Below, one piece after another: positions 27,505 to 36,100 of a stretch of 36,530 bases of DNA. Position numbers and translations under genes: made by a program. The DNA comes from Kiloniellales bacterium (GTDB lineage Bacteria > Pseudomonadota > Alphaproteobacteria > Kiloniellales > JAKSDN01). The notes under the pieces were generated by a model. The model saw nothing but the letters and a program-made list of their open reading frames with translations. It did no database searches and was not told the DNA's origin. The stretch's first letter is position 1. The number at the start of each line of letters is the position of its first letter. The stretch spans positions 1 through 36,530 of the forward strand of contig JASJEC010000064.1 in assembly GCA_030064845.1 (NCBI GenBank), given 5' to 3'.

Positions 27505-28281
27505 TCAAACGGCCTCGACCGGCCGCGCGAAAAGCCGCCCAGGCAGCTGCGAGAGGTCGGTCTCGAAAGGCAGCCGCTTCATGGCGGCATAGGCGAGGGC
27601 CTGGTTGCTGGTGACGACCGGTTTGCCGGTCGCCGCCTCCAGCTGCTCGATGATCTCCACCGCCCGCATGTCGGTGCAGGACAGCACGAGCGCCTCGGCC
27701 CTGGGGTGGTCGGCGCGCCGGCCCAGGTCGAAGACCGCCGCGGGCTCGAGCGCGCTCTGGCCGTAGTTGCCCAGGTCCTCGCCGACATAGGCCTGTTCGA
27801 CCACCTCGATGCCGGCCTCGGTCAGAAAGCCGGCCGCCTCCCGGTTCAGCGCCTCGGTATAGGGCGAGCAGAACCCGACCCGCCCGAGGCCGAGATCCTT
27901 CAACGCCTCGACCAGCGCGCCGGCGGCGGTCACCGCCGGGGCGCCGGCGCGTTCGGAGAGCTTGGCCGCGAAGGCGCGGTCGAAGTCCGGCCCCTTGGCC
28001 AGGGTCGCCGAGGTGCAGCCGTAGAGCAGCACGTCGGGCCGGGCCGGCAGCAGCAGGGCCAGGACCGCGTCGAGCGAGGCCTCGGCGAAGCGGCGCATCT
28101 GGTCCGAGTCCGGCACCCGGTTCAGGTCGTAGCCGCCGGCCCGCGCGAAGTGCAGCGAGACGCCCTCCGGCCGCAGCAGCATCATGTCCGGTTCGAGGTT
28201 GGTGTTCGACATGGGCACGATGACGCCGAGACGCGCCCGGCCGCGCGACGGCCAGCCTTCCGACCTCTTCCTCTCGATCAT
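27505..28281 (-). CDS. Asp/Glu racemase superfamily enzyme (maleate isomerase-like)
   Basis: A 258-residue cytosolic enzyme of the fold shared by aspartate/glutamate racemases, maleate cis-trans isomerase and arylmalonate decarboxylase. The two active-site cysteines are Cys89 (YGCTSAT) and Cys202 (LSCTDMRA). RLGVIVPMSNTNLEPDM and CSPYTEALN are typical of the maleate isomerase branch. The ATG at 28281 overlaps the stop of the upstream hydantoinase fusion (ATGA), with AGGAG eight bases before it inside that gene, so the two are coupled. Maleate isomerase, hydantoin racemase and malonate decarboxylase roles all remain possible; the hydantoinase partner favours a hydantoin- or lactam-linked substrate. 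Confidence 0.78.
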   Translation of the reverse strand: MIERKRSEGWPSRGRARLGVIVPMSNTNLEPDMMLLRPEGVSLHFARAGGYDLNRVPDSDQMRRFAEASLDAVLALLLPARPDVLLYGCTSATLAKGPDFDRAFAAKLSERAGAPAVTAAGALVEALKDLGLGRVGFCSPYTEALNREAAGFLTEAGIEVVEQAYVGEDLGNYGQSALEPAAVFDLGRRADHPRAEALVLSCTDMRAVEIIEQLEAATGKPVVTSNQALAYAAMKRLPFETDLSQLPGRLFARPVEAV

Positions 28282-31200
28282 TCGGCCGGCTCCTTCTCCT
28301 GCTCCGTCCTTGCCGCTGTATCGCCGCTGCGCAGTCTCGCCGTTTCGGCGCCGTCCACGGCGCCCTTCTCGTCGATCGCGACGCCGTAGTCCCGCCGGGC
28401 GGCCGCGCGCGACACCAGGCCCCGGGCCACGTCTTGCGCAACCGCCTCGGGCAGCCGTTCCCGCGGGTCGCCCCACCCGCCGCCGCCCGGTGTCCGCACC
28501 GCCAGCCGACCGTCCGGCGGAACCGTGCTGGCGCCCTTGCCCGGCAGAGCCGGCCCGCCGGCGAGCTGCAGGGCTCCCGACAGGCCGGCCGCACCGCCGG
28601 CCCGGCCGCGCGCCGGGTAGCGGATCCGGTCCACCGTGCCGAAGAACGTGAAGGGATGCCGGTCGCCGCTCTCCAGCTCGATCACCTGGCCGAGGCCGCC
28701 GCGGAAGCGCCCCGCGCCGCCTGAATCGGGCCGCAGCTCGCGCCGCCGAACCAGGAGCGGCGTCACGCTCTCGGTGATCTCGACCAGGCTGCCCATGACG
28801 CCGCTGGGAAAGGCGGTCGCCGAGAGGCCGTCCTTGCCCGGCCGCGCGCCGGTGCCGCCGTTGTGCACCAGCTCCGTCGTGAAGCCCCCGCCGCCGTCAA
28901 CCGGGCCGCCGCGCAGCGGAAGGTCCCAGAGCGTGGCGGCCCCTTCGGCCGGGATCCGGTCTGGCAGGACCCCGGCGAGACAGCCGAGCGCGACGTCGGG
29001 CAGCAGCTGTCCCACGATGTGGCGCGAGCAGACCGGCGCCGGCTTGGCCGCGTTGACGATCGTGCCGGGCGGGCTGGCCACTGCGAAGGGCCGGAGCGCG
29101 CCGGCGTTGTTCGGGATGTCCGGGGCGATGGCGCACTTCAAGCCGAAGACCGTGTAGGCCTGGGCGTAGTTCAGCGGCACGTTGATGCCGAAGGCGGAGC
29201 GGCCCGAAGAGCCGGCGAAGTCGAGCGTCAGTCCGCCGCCCGCGATCGTCAGCTCGGCCCGGAGCGTGATCTCGAAGTCGTAGCCGTCGACGGTCATGGC
29301 GTTCCGGGTGACCCCGTCGGGCAAGGCCGCGATCCGCTCGCGCGTCGCCCATTCCGAGGTCTCCAAGATGTGGGCCGAGAGGGTTCCCAGGTCGCCGAGG
29401 CCGAATTCCTGCATCATGTCCTGGAGCCGCCGTTCGCCGACCTCGCAGCAGGCGATCAGCGCATGGACGTCGCCCTCGGCCTGCTGCGGGCTGCGCGAGT
29501 TGGCCTTGATGAGCGCCATGAGCGTCTCGTTCAGCCGGCCTTGCGCGACCAGCGCGAGCGGCGGGATGTAGAGCCCCTCGTCGTAGACGTCGCTGCCGTC
29601 CGGACCCAGGCAGTGGCCGCCGATGTCGACCAGGTGGCTGGTGCAGGAGGCGAAGCCGACCAGGCGCCCGGCGTGGAAGCAGGGCTTGACCAGCACGAAG
29701 TCGTTCAGGTGTCCCGAGCCGAGCCAGGGATCGTTGGTCAGGTAGATGTCGCCGGGGCGCATTCCATCGCGTGGAAAGACGTCGAAGAAGTTGGCGCAGG
29801 CCGAGGCCATGGTGTTGACGTGGCCCGGCGTGCCGGTCACGGCCTGGGCCAGCATCCGGCCCTCGACGTCGAAGATCCCCGCCGAGAGGTCGCCGGACTC
29901 CCGGACGATCGGGCTGAAGGCGGTTCGCATCAAGGCGCCGGCCTGCTCGTCCACGACGGACTGCAGGCGGTTCCACTGAACCTGCAGGCGCAGCGGGTCG
30001 GAGGCCTGCGTCGAATCGACCTGCGGTTCGGCTTCCCGGTCGAGCACCAGGTTGGCGCCGGCGTCGACCGTCGCGTTAAATCCCGCCGGCACCAGCGTGG
30101 TGGTCTGGGGCTCGACGATCAGCGCGGGGCCGGCCAGGACGGCGCCCGGGCGCAGGTCGGGCCGCCAGTAGCTCGGCAGGTCTCCCCGGTCGGGAGGGCT
30201 CTCGATTCTTGCCGCGGGCGGCGCGGCGGGTTTGGGGAGTGGTTTCGCCGGCGGGGTCGAGACCAGGAGGCTCCAGGTCAGAACCTCGATCTCGTTGCCC
30301 GGCAGGCTGCGGCCGAAGAGCTCGACATAACGGGCCGCGTAGGCCTCGCGCAGCTTTCCTGCCGTCTCCTCCGTCACCGGCCCCGGCGGCACGGCGACCT
30401 CGATCTCGTGCCCCTGGCCGCAGTAGCGCATCAGCGCGCCGCGCCGCTCCTGCAGTTCCTGGCCGGGCGCCGCGGGGCCGACGATCGCGCGGCACTCGGC
30501 GGAAAGAGACTCGAACAGCGCGTCGATGGTGCCGGCGTCGAAGTCGGCGAGGCGCTGATAGCGGCTGCGGACCAGCTCGTAGGCCAGCGGCGCGGAAAGG
30601 AAACCGACCGCCGAGCCGACACCGGGATCGGCGGGAACGATCAGCCGCTTGACGCCCAGCTTCTCGGCCAGCCGCCCGGCGTGGAGCGGCCCGGCGCCGC
30701 CGAAGGCGACCAGGGCGAAGTCGGAGAGGTCCTTGCCGTGCTCCATGGCGTGGATCCGCGCCGCGTTGGCCATGGCCTCGTCGACCAGTTCGCAGATGCC
30801 CCGGGCGGCTTGCGGGTTCTCGAGTCCGAGCGGCCGGGCGACGGCATCTTCGATGCTCTTTTCGGCGGCCTCGATATCGAGCCTGAGCCGGCCCTCGGCG
30901 AAGCGCTCGGGATCCAGGCGCCCGAGCAGCGCGTCGGCATCGGTCACGGTGGCGTTGCGGCCGCCCTTGCCGTAGCAGGCCGGGCCCGGCGTGGCGCCCG
31001 CGCTTTCCGGCCCGACCGCTATCCGGTCCAGCGCGTCGAGCCTGGCGATCGAGCCGCCCCCGGCCCCGATCTCGATCATCTCGATGACCGGGATCCTGAG
31101 CGGCAGGCCGCTGCCCTTGGCGAAGCGGGTGGTGCGCGCGACTTCGAAGTCGCGCGCCGTCTTCGCCGCGAAGTCCTCGATCAGGCAGATCTTCGCCGTG

Positions 31201-32090
31201 GTCCCGCCCATGTCGAAGGAGAGGACCTTCGGTTCCCGGCACTCGGCGGCGGTGACGGCGGCCAGGATCGCCCCGCCGCTCGGCCCGGATTCGACCAGGC
31301 GCACGGGAAAGCGCACGGCCGTCTCCAGGTCGGTCATGGACCCGGCCGAGGTTACCAGCATCAGCGGTCCCGCGTGTCCGTCGGCCGCGAGAGAACTTTC
31401 CAGCGCTTGCAGATAGCGGGCCATGAGAGGCTGGACGTAGGCGTTGGCGCAGGCGGTCGAGAAGCGTTCGTACTCGCGGATCTCCGGACAAGCTTGGCTC
31501 GACAGGGTGATGGCGACGCCCGGCAGCGCCTCGGCCAGCAACGCGCCGGCGCGCGCCTCGTGCGCCGGGTTGGCGTAGCTGTGCAGGAAGCCGACCGCGA
31601 CGGCTTCGACGCGCTCGGCGCGCAGCTTGGGGACCAGCGCGAGCAGGGACGCTTCGTCCAGGGGCTCCAACGCCGCGCCCGCCGCGGTGACCCGTTCCGG
31701 GACGGTGAAGCGAAGCTCCCGCGGCACCAGGGGCGCCGGCTTGTCCAGCATCAGGTCGTACTGGTCGAAGCGCGCCTCGTAGCCGATCTCGAGCGAATCG
31801 CGGAAGCCTCCGGTTGTGATCAGCGCCGTCTTGGCGCCCTTGCGCTCGATCAGCGCATTGGTCGCGAGCGTCGTGCCGTGGACGATCGTGCCGAGGTCCC
31901 GGGGCCTCAGCCCCGCCCGCCGCAGGACGAGGCGCAGGCCTTCCATGAAGCCCTGTTCCGGCGCCTCGGGCGTGGTCGGCACCTTGACGCTGGCGAGCGG
32001 CCCTTGCCCGGGGTCGAGCACCACGTCGGTAAAGGTGCCGCCGATGTCGACGGCGAGGCGTGCCTTGGGTTGTGATGTCTGCCTGGTCAT
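28278..32090 (-). CDS. Fused HyuA-HyuB 5-oxoprolinase / hydantoinase
   Basis: 1270 residues in two family blocks. Residues about 10-690 are HyuA: the ATPase-like VDIGGTFTDVVLD at 14-26, VHGTTLATNALIERKGA, a central SFDMGGTTAK and a GSGFP/ASHKP-like middle. Residues about 700-1225 are HyuB: LQSVVDEQAGALMRTAFSPIVRE in pieces, DPWLGSGHLNDF, GHCLGPDGSDVYDEG, and GGGGWGDPRERLPE at the end. Fusions of this size include eukaryotic and bacterial 5-oxoprolinases, which hydrolyse cyclic amides with ATP. Separate HyuA/HyuB act on N-methylhydantoin or acetophenone (carboxylase), so the substrate is not fixed. GGGACAGGG precedes the ATG. The coupled racemase-like gene follows, suggesting stereoisomer conversion or product processing. 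Confidence 0.88.
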   Translation of the reverse strand: MTRQTSQPKARLAVDIGGTFTDVVLDPGQGPLASVKVPTTPEAPEQGFMEGLRLVLRRAGLRPRDLGTIVHGTTLATNALIERKGAKTALITTGGFRDSLEIGYEARFDQYDLMLDKPAPLVPRELRFTVPERVTAAGAALEPLDEASLLALVPKLRAERVEAVAVGFLHSYANPAHEARAGALLAEALPGVAITLSSQACPEIREYERFSTACANAYVQPLMARYLQALESSLAADGHAGPLMLVTSAGSMTDLETAVRFPVRLVESGPSGGAILAAVTAAECREPKVLSFDMGGTTAKICLIEDFAAKTARDFEVARTTRFAKGSGLPLRIPVIEMIEIGAGGGSIARLDALDRIAVGPESAGATPGPACYGKGGRNATVTDADALLGRLDPERFAEGRLRLDIEAAEKSIEDAVARPLGLENPQAARGICELVDEAMANAARIHAMEHGKDLSDFALVAFGGAGPLHAGRLAEKLGVKRLIVPADPGVGSAVGFLSAPLAYELVRSRYQRLADFDAGTIDALFESLSAECRAIVGPAAPGQELQERRGALMRYCGQGHEIEVAVPPGPVTEETAGKLREAYAARYVELFGRSLPGNEIEVLTWSLLVSTPPAKPLPKPAAPPAARIESPPDRGDLPSYWRPDLRPGAVLAGPALIVEPQTTTLVPAGFNATVDAGANLVLDREAEPQVDSTQASDPLRLQVQWNRLQSVVDEQAGALMRTAFSPIVRESGDLSAGIFDVEGRMLAQAVTGTPGHVNTMASACANFFDVFPRDGMRPGDIYLTNDPWLGSGHLNDFVLVKPCFHAGRLVGFASCTSHLVDIGGHCLGPDGSDVYDEGLYIPPLALVAQGRLNETLMALIKANSRSPQQAEGDVHALIACCEVGERRLQDMMQEFGLGDLGTLSAHILETSEWATRERIAALPDGVTRNAMTVDGYDFEITLRAELTIAGGGLTLDFAGSSGRSAFGINVPLNYAQAYTVFGLKCAIAPDIPNNAGALRPFAVASPPGTIVNAAKPAPVCSRHIVGQLLPDVALGCLAGVLPDRIPAEGAATLWDLPLRGGPVDGGGGFTTELVHNGGTGARPGKDGLSATAFPSGVMGSLVEITESVTPLLVRRRELRPDSGGAGRFRGGLGQVIELESGDRHPFTFFGTVDRIRYPARGRAGGAAGLSGALQLAGGPALPGKGASTVPPDGRLAVRTPGGGGWGDPRERLPEAVAQDVARGLVSRAAARRDYGVAIDEKGAVDGAETARLRSGDTAARTEQEKEPAE

Positions 32091-32439
32091 GACCCTGTCC
32101 CGAACGAGAGAACGAACCCGTCACGCTGCGACGGGGCCGGGCAGGGATCGGAATGTCAGGAAGTGAAACGCGATGCCGCCCGGCCCCGAGGCTGGGTCAG
32201 TCTCCGGCGGTCAGGGCGAAGCCGCTATCGCGGCGGCACTCGGGGCGTTTCAAAGCCATGATTTCCAATAGCTGAAATCTCGAATCCCGGTCAAGCGGGC
32301 TTGTTCGGCTCTCCGCCCAGCGCGCCCCCGTGCCGGCGCGGCCCGAGGCCGGGGCCTTGCCGCCCCTCCCGGCGCCCTCTAGACTCCCTCGGCGTGGATG
32401 CGCAGACCGAGGGCCGGGTTTCGGCGAAAGGGAGCAGGC
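32091..32439. other. Divergent intergenic region (hydantoinase / usp)
   Basis: 349 bases between divergent genes with no gene called. A minus-strand open frame over uspA is its shadow. The stretch carries an inverted repeat at 32260-32279; clear -10/-35 pairs for either gene are not evident. Confidence 0.5.
32260..32279. promoter_or_regulatory. Inverted repeat GATTTC-N8-GAAATC
   Basis: A perfect 6-bp inverted repeat with an 8-base spacer, in the centre of the divergent gap between the hydantoinase fusion and uspA. The size and spacing suit a dimeric repressor operator. The regulator is unknown, and one such match by chance is quite possible. Confidence 0.35.
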
Positions 32440-32871
32440 ATGATAAAGACCATTCTCGTCCCGGTGGACGTCGCGGCGGAAGAGCCGGCCGGCGCGGCGC
32501 TCGGCCTCGCGCGGGACCTGGCTGACAAGTACGGCGGGCGGCTCGTGCTGCTCAACGTGGTCGAGGAGGTGCCCGGCTACGTCATATCCCAGTTGCCCAC
32601 GGGTTTTCACCAGAAGGCGCTGGATGAGGCCGGTGCGCTGCTCAAGGGTATCGCGGCCAAGAACGGGCTGGCCGACAGCGCCGACACGGTCATCCGCGAG
32701 GGCCACCCCTCGACCCAGATCCTCGAGTACGCGGAAGAGATCAGCGCCGATATGATCGTGATCGCCTCGCACGACCCCGGCCTCGCCGACTACTTCCTGG
32801 GCTCGGTCGCCGCCCGGGTGGTGCGCCACGCCCACTGCTCGGTTCTGGTCGCCCGCAAGCTCGCGGGCTGA
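32440..32871 (+). CDS. Universal stress protein (UspA family)
   Basis: A 143-residue single Usp domain: the strand-helix start MIKTILVPVDVAAEEPA, then GGRLVLLNVVEE, and the C-terminal SHDPGLADYFLGSVAARVVRHAHCSVLVAR that matches the ATP-binding loop pattern of the family, with the second Gly/Ser at GSVAARVVRH. Asp9 at the end of strand 1 is typical of ATP-binding Usps. GGGAGCAG precedes the ATG at 32440. Probably a monocistronic stress gene; the protease gene downstream has its own leader. Confidence 0.9.
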   Translation: MIKTILVPVDVAAEEPAGAALGLARDLADKYGGRLVLLNVVEEVPGYVISQLPTGFHQKALDEAGALLKGIAAKNGLADSADTVIREGHPSTQILEYAEEISADMIVIASHDPGLADYFLGSVAARVVRHAHCSVLVARKLAG

Positions 32872-32969
32872 CGCGGCCGGCGGTCCGCTGCTACGGCGGG
32901 CCTTTCAGACGAGTTGCGCATTTCTTGCCCGGCGTCTTCGCCGGGGCGTGGTTCCGTCCGAGGCCCAGA

Positions 32970-32989
32970 AAGTTTCGCAAAGTTTCGCA
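32970..32989 (+). repeat. Tandem 10-bp duplication
   Basis: AAGTTTCGCA occurs twice in perfect tandem. It lies about 100 bases after uspA and about 200 before the protease start. It may be regulatory or simple slippage. Confidence 0.6.
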
Positions 32990-33113
32990 TATCCGGCAGT
33001 GGATGCCGGTCCGGAGGACGGCGCCGGCGGCCGCGGCGAATGGCGCCGCGCGGCAGCGATGTCGGACGCCCGACGCCGGGAGGGAAATTGTCACTTGCAA
33101 ACCGGACTGTCGG

Positions 33114-33127
33114 TTGAGCTAAATCAA
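33114..33127. promoter_or_regulatory. FNR/FnrL-type box before the protease
   Basis: TTGAGCTAAATCAA matches TTGA-N6-TCAA and the FNR consensus TTGAT-N4-ATCAA with a single change in one arm. It lies about 57 bases upstream of the protease ATG, a position compatible with either an activating or a blocking site depending on the transcription start. Confidence 0.5.
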
Positions 33128-33183
33128 GGACTACGACAGGATGGTGTTTTACGGGATAGGTATTGGGATAAGGGGAATAGGCG

Positions 33184-36100
33184 ATGTCCATTATTGAAAG
33201 ATCACGGAAGTTCACCGACAGCTTCGGCCTCTCGCGCTGCGCACTGACCGGCCTTGTCGCCCTCTCGCTGCTCGCCGGCGCCTCCAGTGCCGCGCAAGCG
33301 CAGCGGGTCGAGCTCAGCGACACCGCGAAGAAGCAGATAGAAACCTTGATGGAAGAAAAGGCGGCGCGCACGCCGGCCCAGCAGAAGATCAATTCGCAGC
33401 TACTCTACGAGATGAAGCGCCGGCGCGGCGATCCCGCCATGCGCGCCGTGCCGACCCTGCGTTCCTCGATCGAGGTCGCGCGCGACGGCACCACCCTGGT
33501 CGACATGAAGGCCGAGGTGAGCGATGCCCTGCTGGACCGGATCGAGGCGCTCGGCGGCCGGGTCGTGAACCATCAGGCCCGGTTCAAGGCGGTCCGTGCC
33601 CGTATGCCGGTCGATCAGCTCGAGGCGCTCGCCCAGTCGCCCGACGTGATATCGATCCGCCCGGCCGATCGGGCGATCACCAACAAGATCAACACCTCCG
33701 AGGGTGACGTGGCGCACCGCGCCAACGTGGCGCGCGCCGACTTCGGCGTCGACGGCACGGGCGCCAAGATCTGCGCGCTGTCCGACGGTGTTGCTTCGCT
33801 GGGTTCCCTTCAAGGCTCCGGTGATCTTCCGGCGGTTGCTGTGCTGCCGGGCCAAGCCGGCAGCGGTTCCGAAGGCACGGCGATGCTGGAGATCATCTTC
33901 GACCTGGCGCCGGGCGCGGCGCTCGGCTTCGCAACGGCGTTCGGCGGTCAGGCAGGGTTCGCCCAGAACATCCTGGACCTGCGCGCCGACGACTGCGACG
34001 TGATCGTCGACGACGTCTTCTATTTCGCCGAACCGGTGTTCCAGGACGGCATCATTGCCCAGGCGGTGGAAGAGGTGACCGCCGACGGCGCAATCTACTT
34101 CTCCTCGGCCGGCAACGCCGGCAACCTGAACGACGGCACGTCCGGCGTCTGGGAGGGTGATTTCAGCTCCATCGCGCCGCCGCCGGCCCTTGCCGGAATG
34201 GATACCCACGACTTCGGTGGCACCCCCCTGAACACCATTACGGCAGATCCGCCCTTTGCCATTACCCTGCAGTGGTCGGATCCCTTCGGTGCGTCTTCCA
34301 ACGACTACGATCTCTACCTGCTGAATGCGGCGGGCACATTGGTGCTTGCTGCCTCGAACAGTATTCAGGATGGCAACGACGACCCCTTCGAGGGCATCGA
34401 TTCAGGGCCGTTCAACGATACCGGTCTCCAGCTCGTCGTGGTCAGGACGGCCGGCGCGGCGGCGCGATACCTCCATATGAACACCATCAGAGGGCGGTTG
34501 GAGTTCGCCACGGACGGGCAGACCTCCGGCCACTCTGCTACCGAGAACGTCTTCGGCGTCGCGGCGGTAAACGTGGCGAGCGCCGGCGGGGGCGCCTTCG
34601 ACGGCACGGAAGTGGTCGAGACCTTCAGCTCCGACGGGCCGCGGCAGGTGTTCTACGAGGCCGACGGCACGCCGATCACGCCGGGCAACTTCCTGGAAGG
34701 CGGCGGCGCTGTGCGCCAGAAGCCGGATGTGACCGCGGCCGACGGCGTCGCCACCGCGACACCGGGCTTCAACCCCTTCTTCGGCACCTCGGCGGCCGCG
34801 CCTCACGCCGCCGCGATCGCCGGCTTGCTGGTTTCGGTGAACCCGAACCTGAACGAGGACGACATCCGTCAGATCTTCGCCGACTCGGCGCTCGACATCG
34901 AAGCCCCCGGCCCCGACCGGGACTCCGGCGTCGGCATCCTGGACGCGGTCGCCGCCCTGGACGAACTGACCACGGGCGCCCTGCTCGGCGAGACGACGAT
35001 CGACGGCGCCTGGCGGACCGTTTCGGTGCCGAGCGCTTTCCTCGATCCCGTGGTGATTGTCGGCCCGCCGACGTTCAACGACCCGGAGCCGGGCGTGGTT
35101 CGCTTGGACACTATCACCGCCTCGTCCTTCGACGTGCGGTTCCAGGAATGGACCAACCTGGACGGTGTCCACGGCTCGGAGAGCGTGCCTTATCTGATTT
35201 CCGACCCGAGCGGCGAGGTCCTGCCTGACGGCTCGGTCGTCGAGATCGGGCGTTTCAGCCTGGGCGGCACCGGAAGCTTCCTGACCCAGAGCTTCACCCA
35301 GCCCTTCCCGGCGCCGCCGGCGCTGTTCCTGACCATCCAGACCCTCAACGGCGGCGATCCGGTCACGGTGCGCGCGCGCAACGTGACGGCGGGCGGCTTC
35401 GAGGCGGCGCTCTTCAAGGAGGAGGCGCTGATGAGCGGCGGCCATCCGAGCGAACAGGTCGGCTTCCTGGCGCTCTATTCGCCCAGCGGCTCGGGCGAGG
35501 TCGACGTCGGCGGGCAGGACGTGCCCTTCGCCGTCCAGTCGCCGCGGATCGACGAGCGCTTCGCGCCGGTGCTGAGCTCGACCCTGAAGCTGGAGGAGGA
35601 TACCTCGGCCGGACCCGAGGTCACCCACATCAAGGAGCGGTTGTCGGTCCTGGCCCTCGGCAACACGCTCTTCGCCCAGGACGTCTCGAGCCGGGGGCGC
35701 GACACGGTCGCGCTGCGCCGCCTGGTGCCGAGCTTCCCGGCGCCCGTGGAGTGGGGCACCGTGGAGGGCATCACGGGCAACTGGACGACCGTGCCGACGT
35801 TCCGCGAGTACACCGACCCCGTGGTGGTCGCCCGTCCGGTCTCCAGCAGGGGCGAAGATCCCGGCGTGATCCGCCTGCAGAACGTGACCGCCGGGTCCTT
35901 CGAACTGCGCTACCAGGAGTGGGACTATCTCGACGGCTCGCACGGCCCCGAGCGGGTGTTCTACATGGTGGCCGAGGCGGGCAGCACGAGCGTGGCCGGC
36001 CTGACGGTCGAGGCGGGCACGCTGGACACCAGCCGCCTGCTGCGCGGCGGCCTGGACCCGGTTGCCTTTACATCGAGCTTCGTCGATGCGCCGGCGCTGC

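Larger units (their letters stand above)
32872..33183. other. Leader region of the S8-type protease
   Basis: 312 bases from the uspA stop to the protease start. No gene is supported; several short frames lack Shine-Dalgarno or family signature. It contains a tandem 10-base duplication (32970-32989) and an FNR-type palindrome (33114-33127). AAGGGGAA, just before ATG 33184, is the ribosome site. The last 65 bases are unusually AT-rich for the window. Confidence 0.5.

Noticed and set aside
28863..32075. Long plus-strand frame (1070 codons) opposite the hydantoinase fusion
   Set aside because: Antisense shadow; the minus strand has all HyuA and HyuB motifs.
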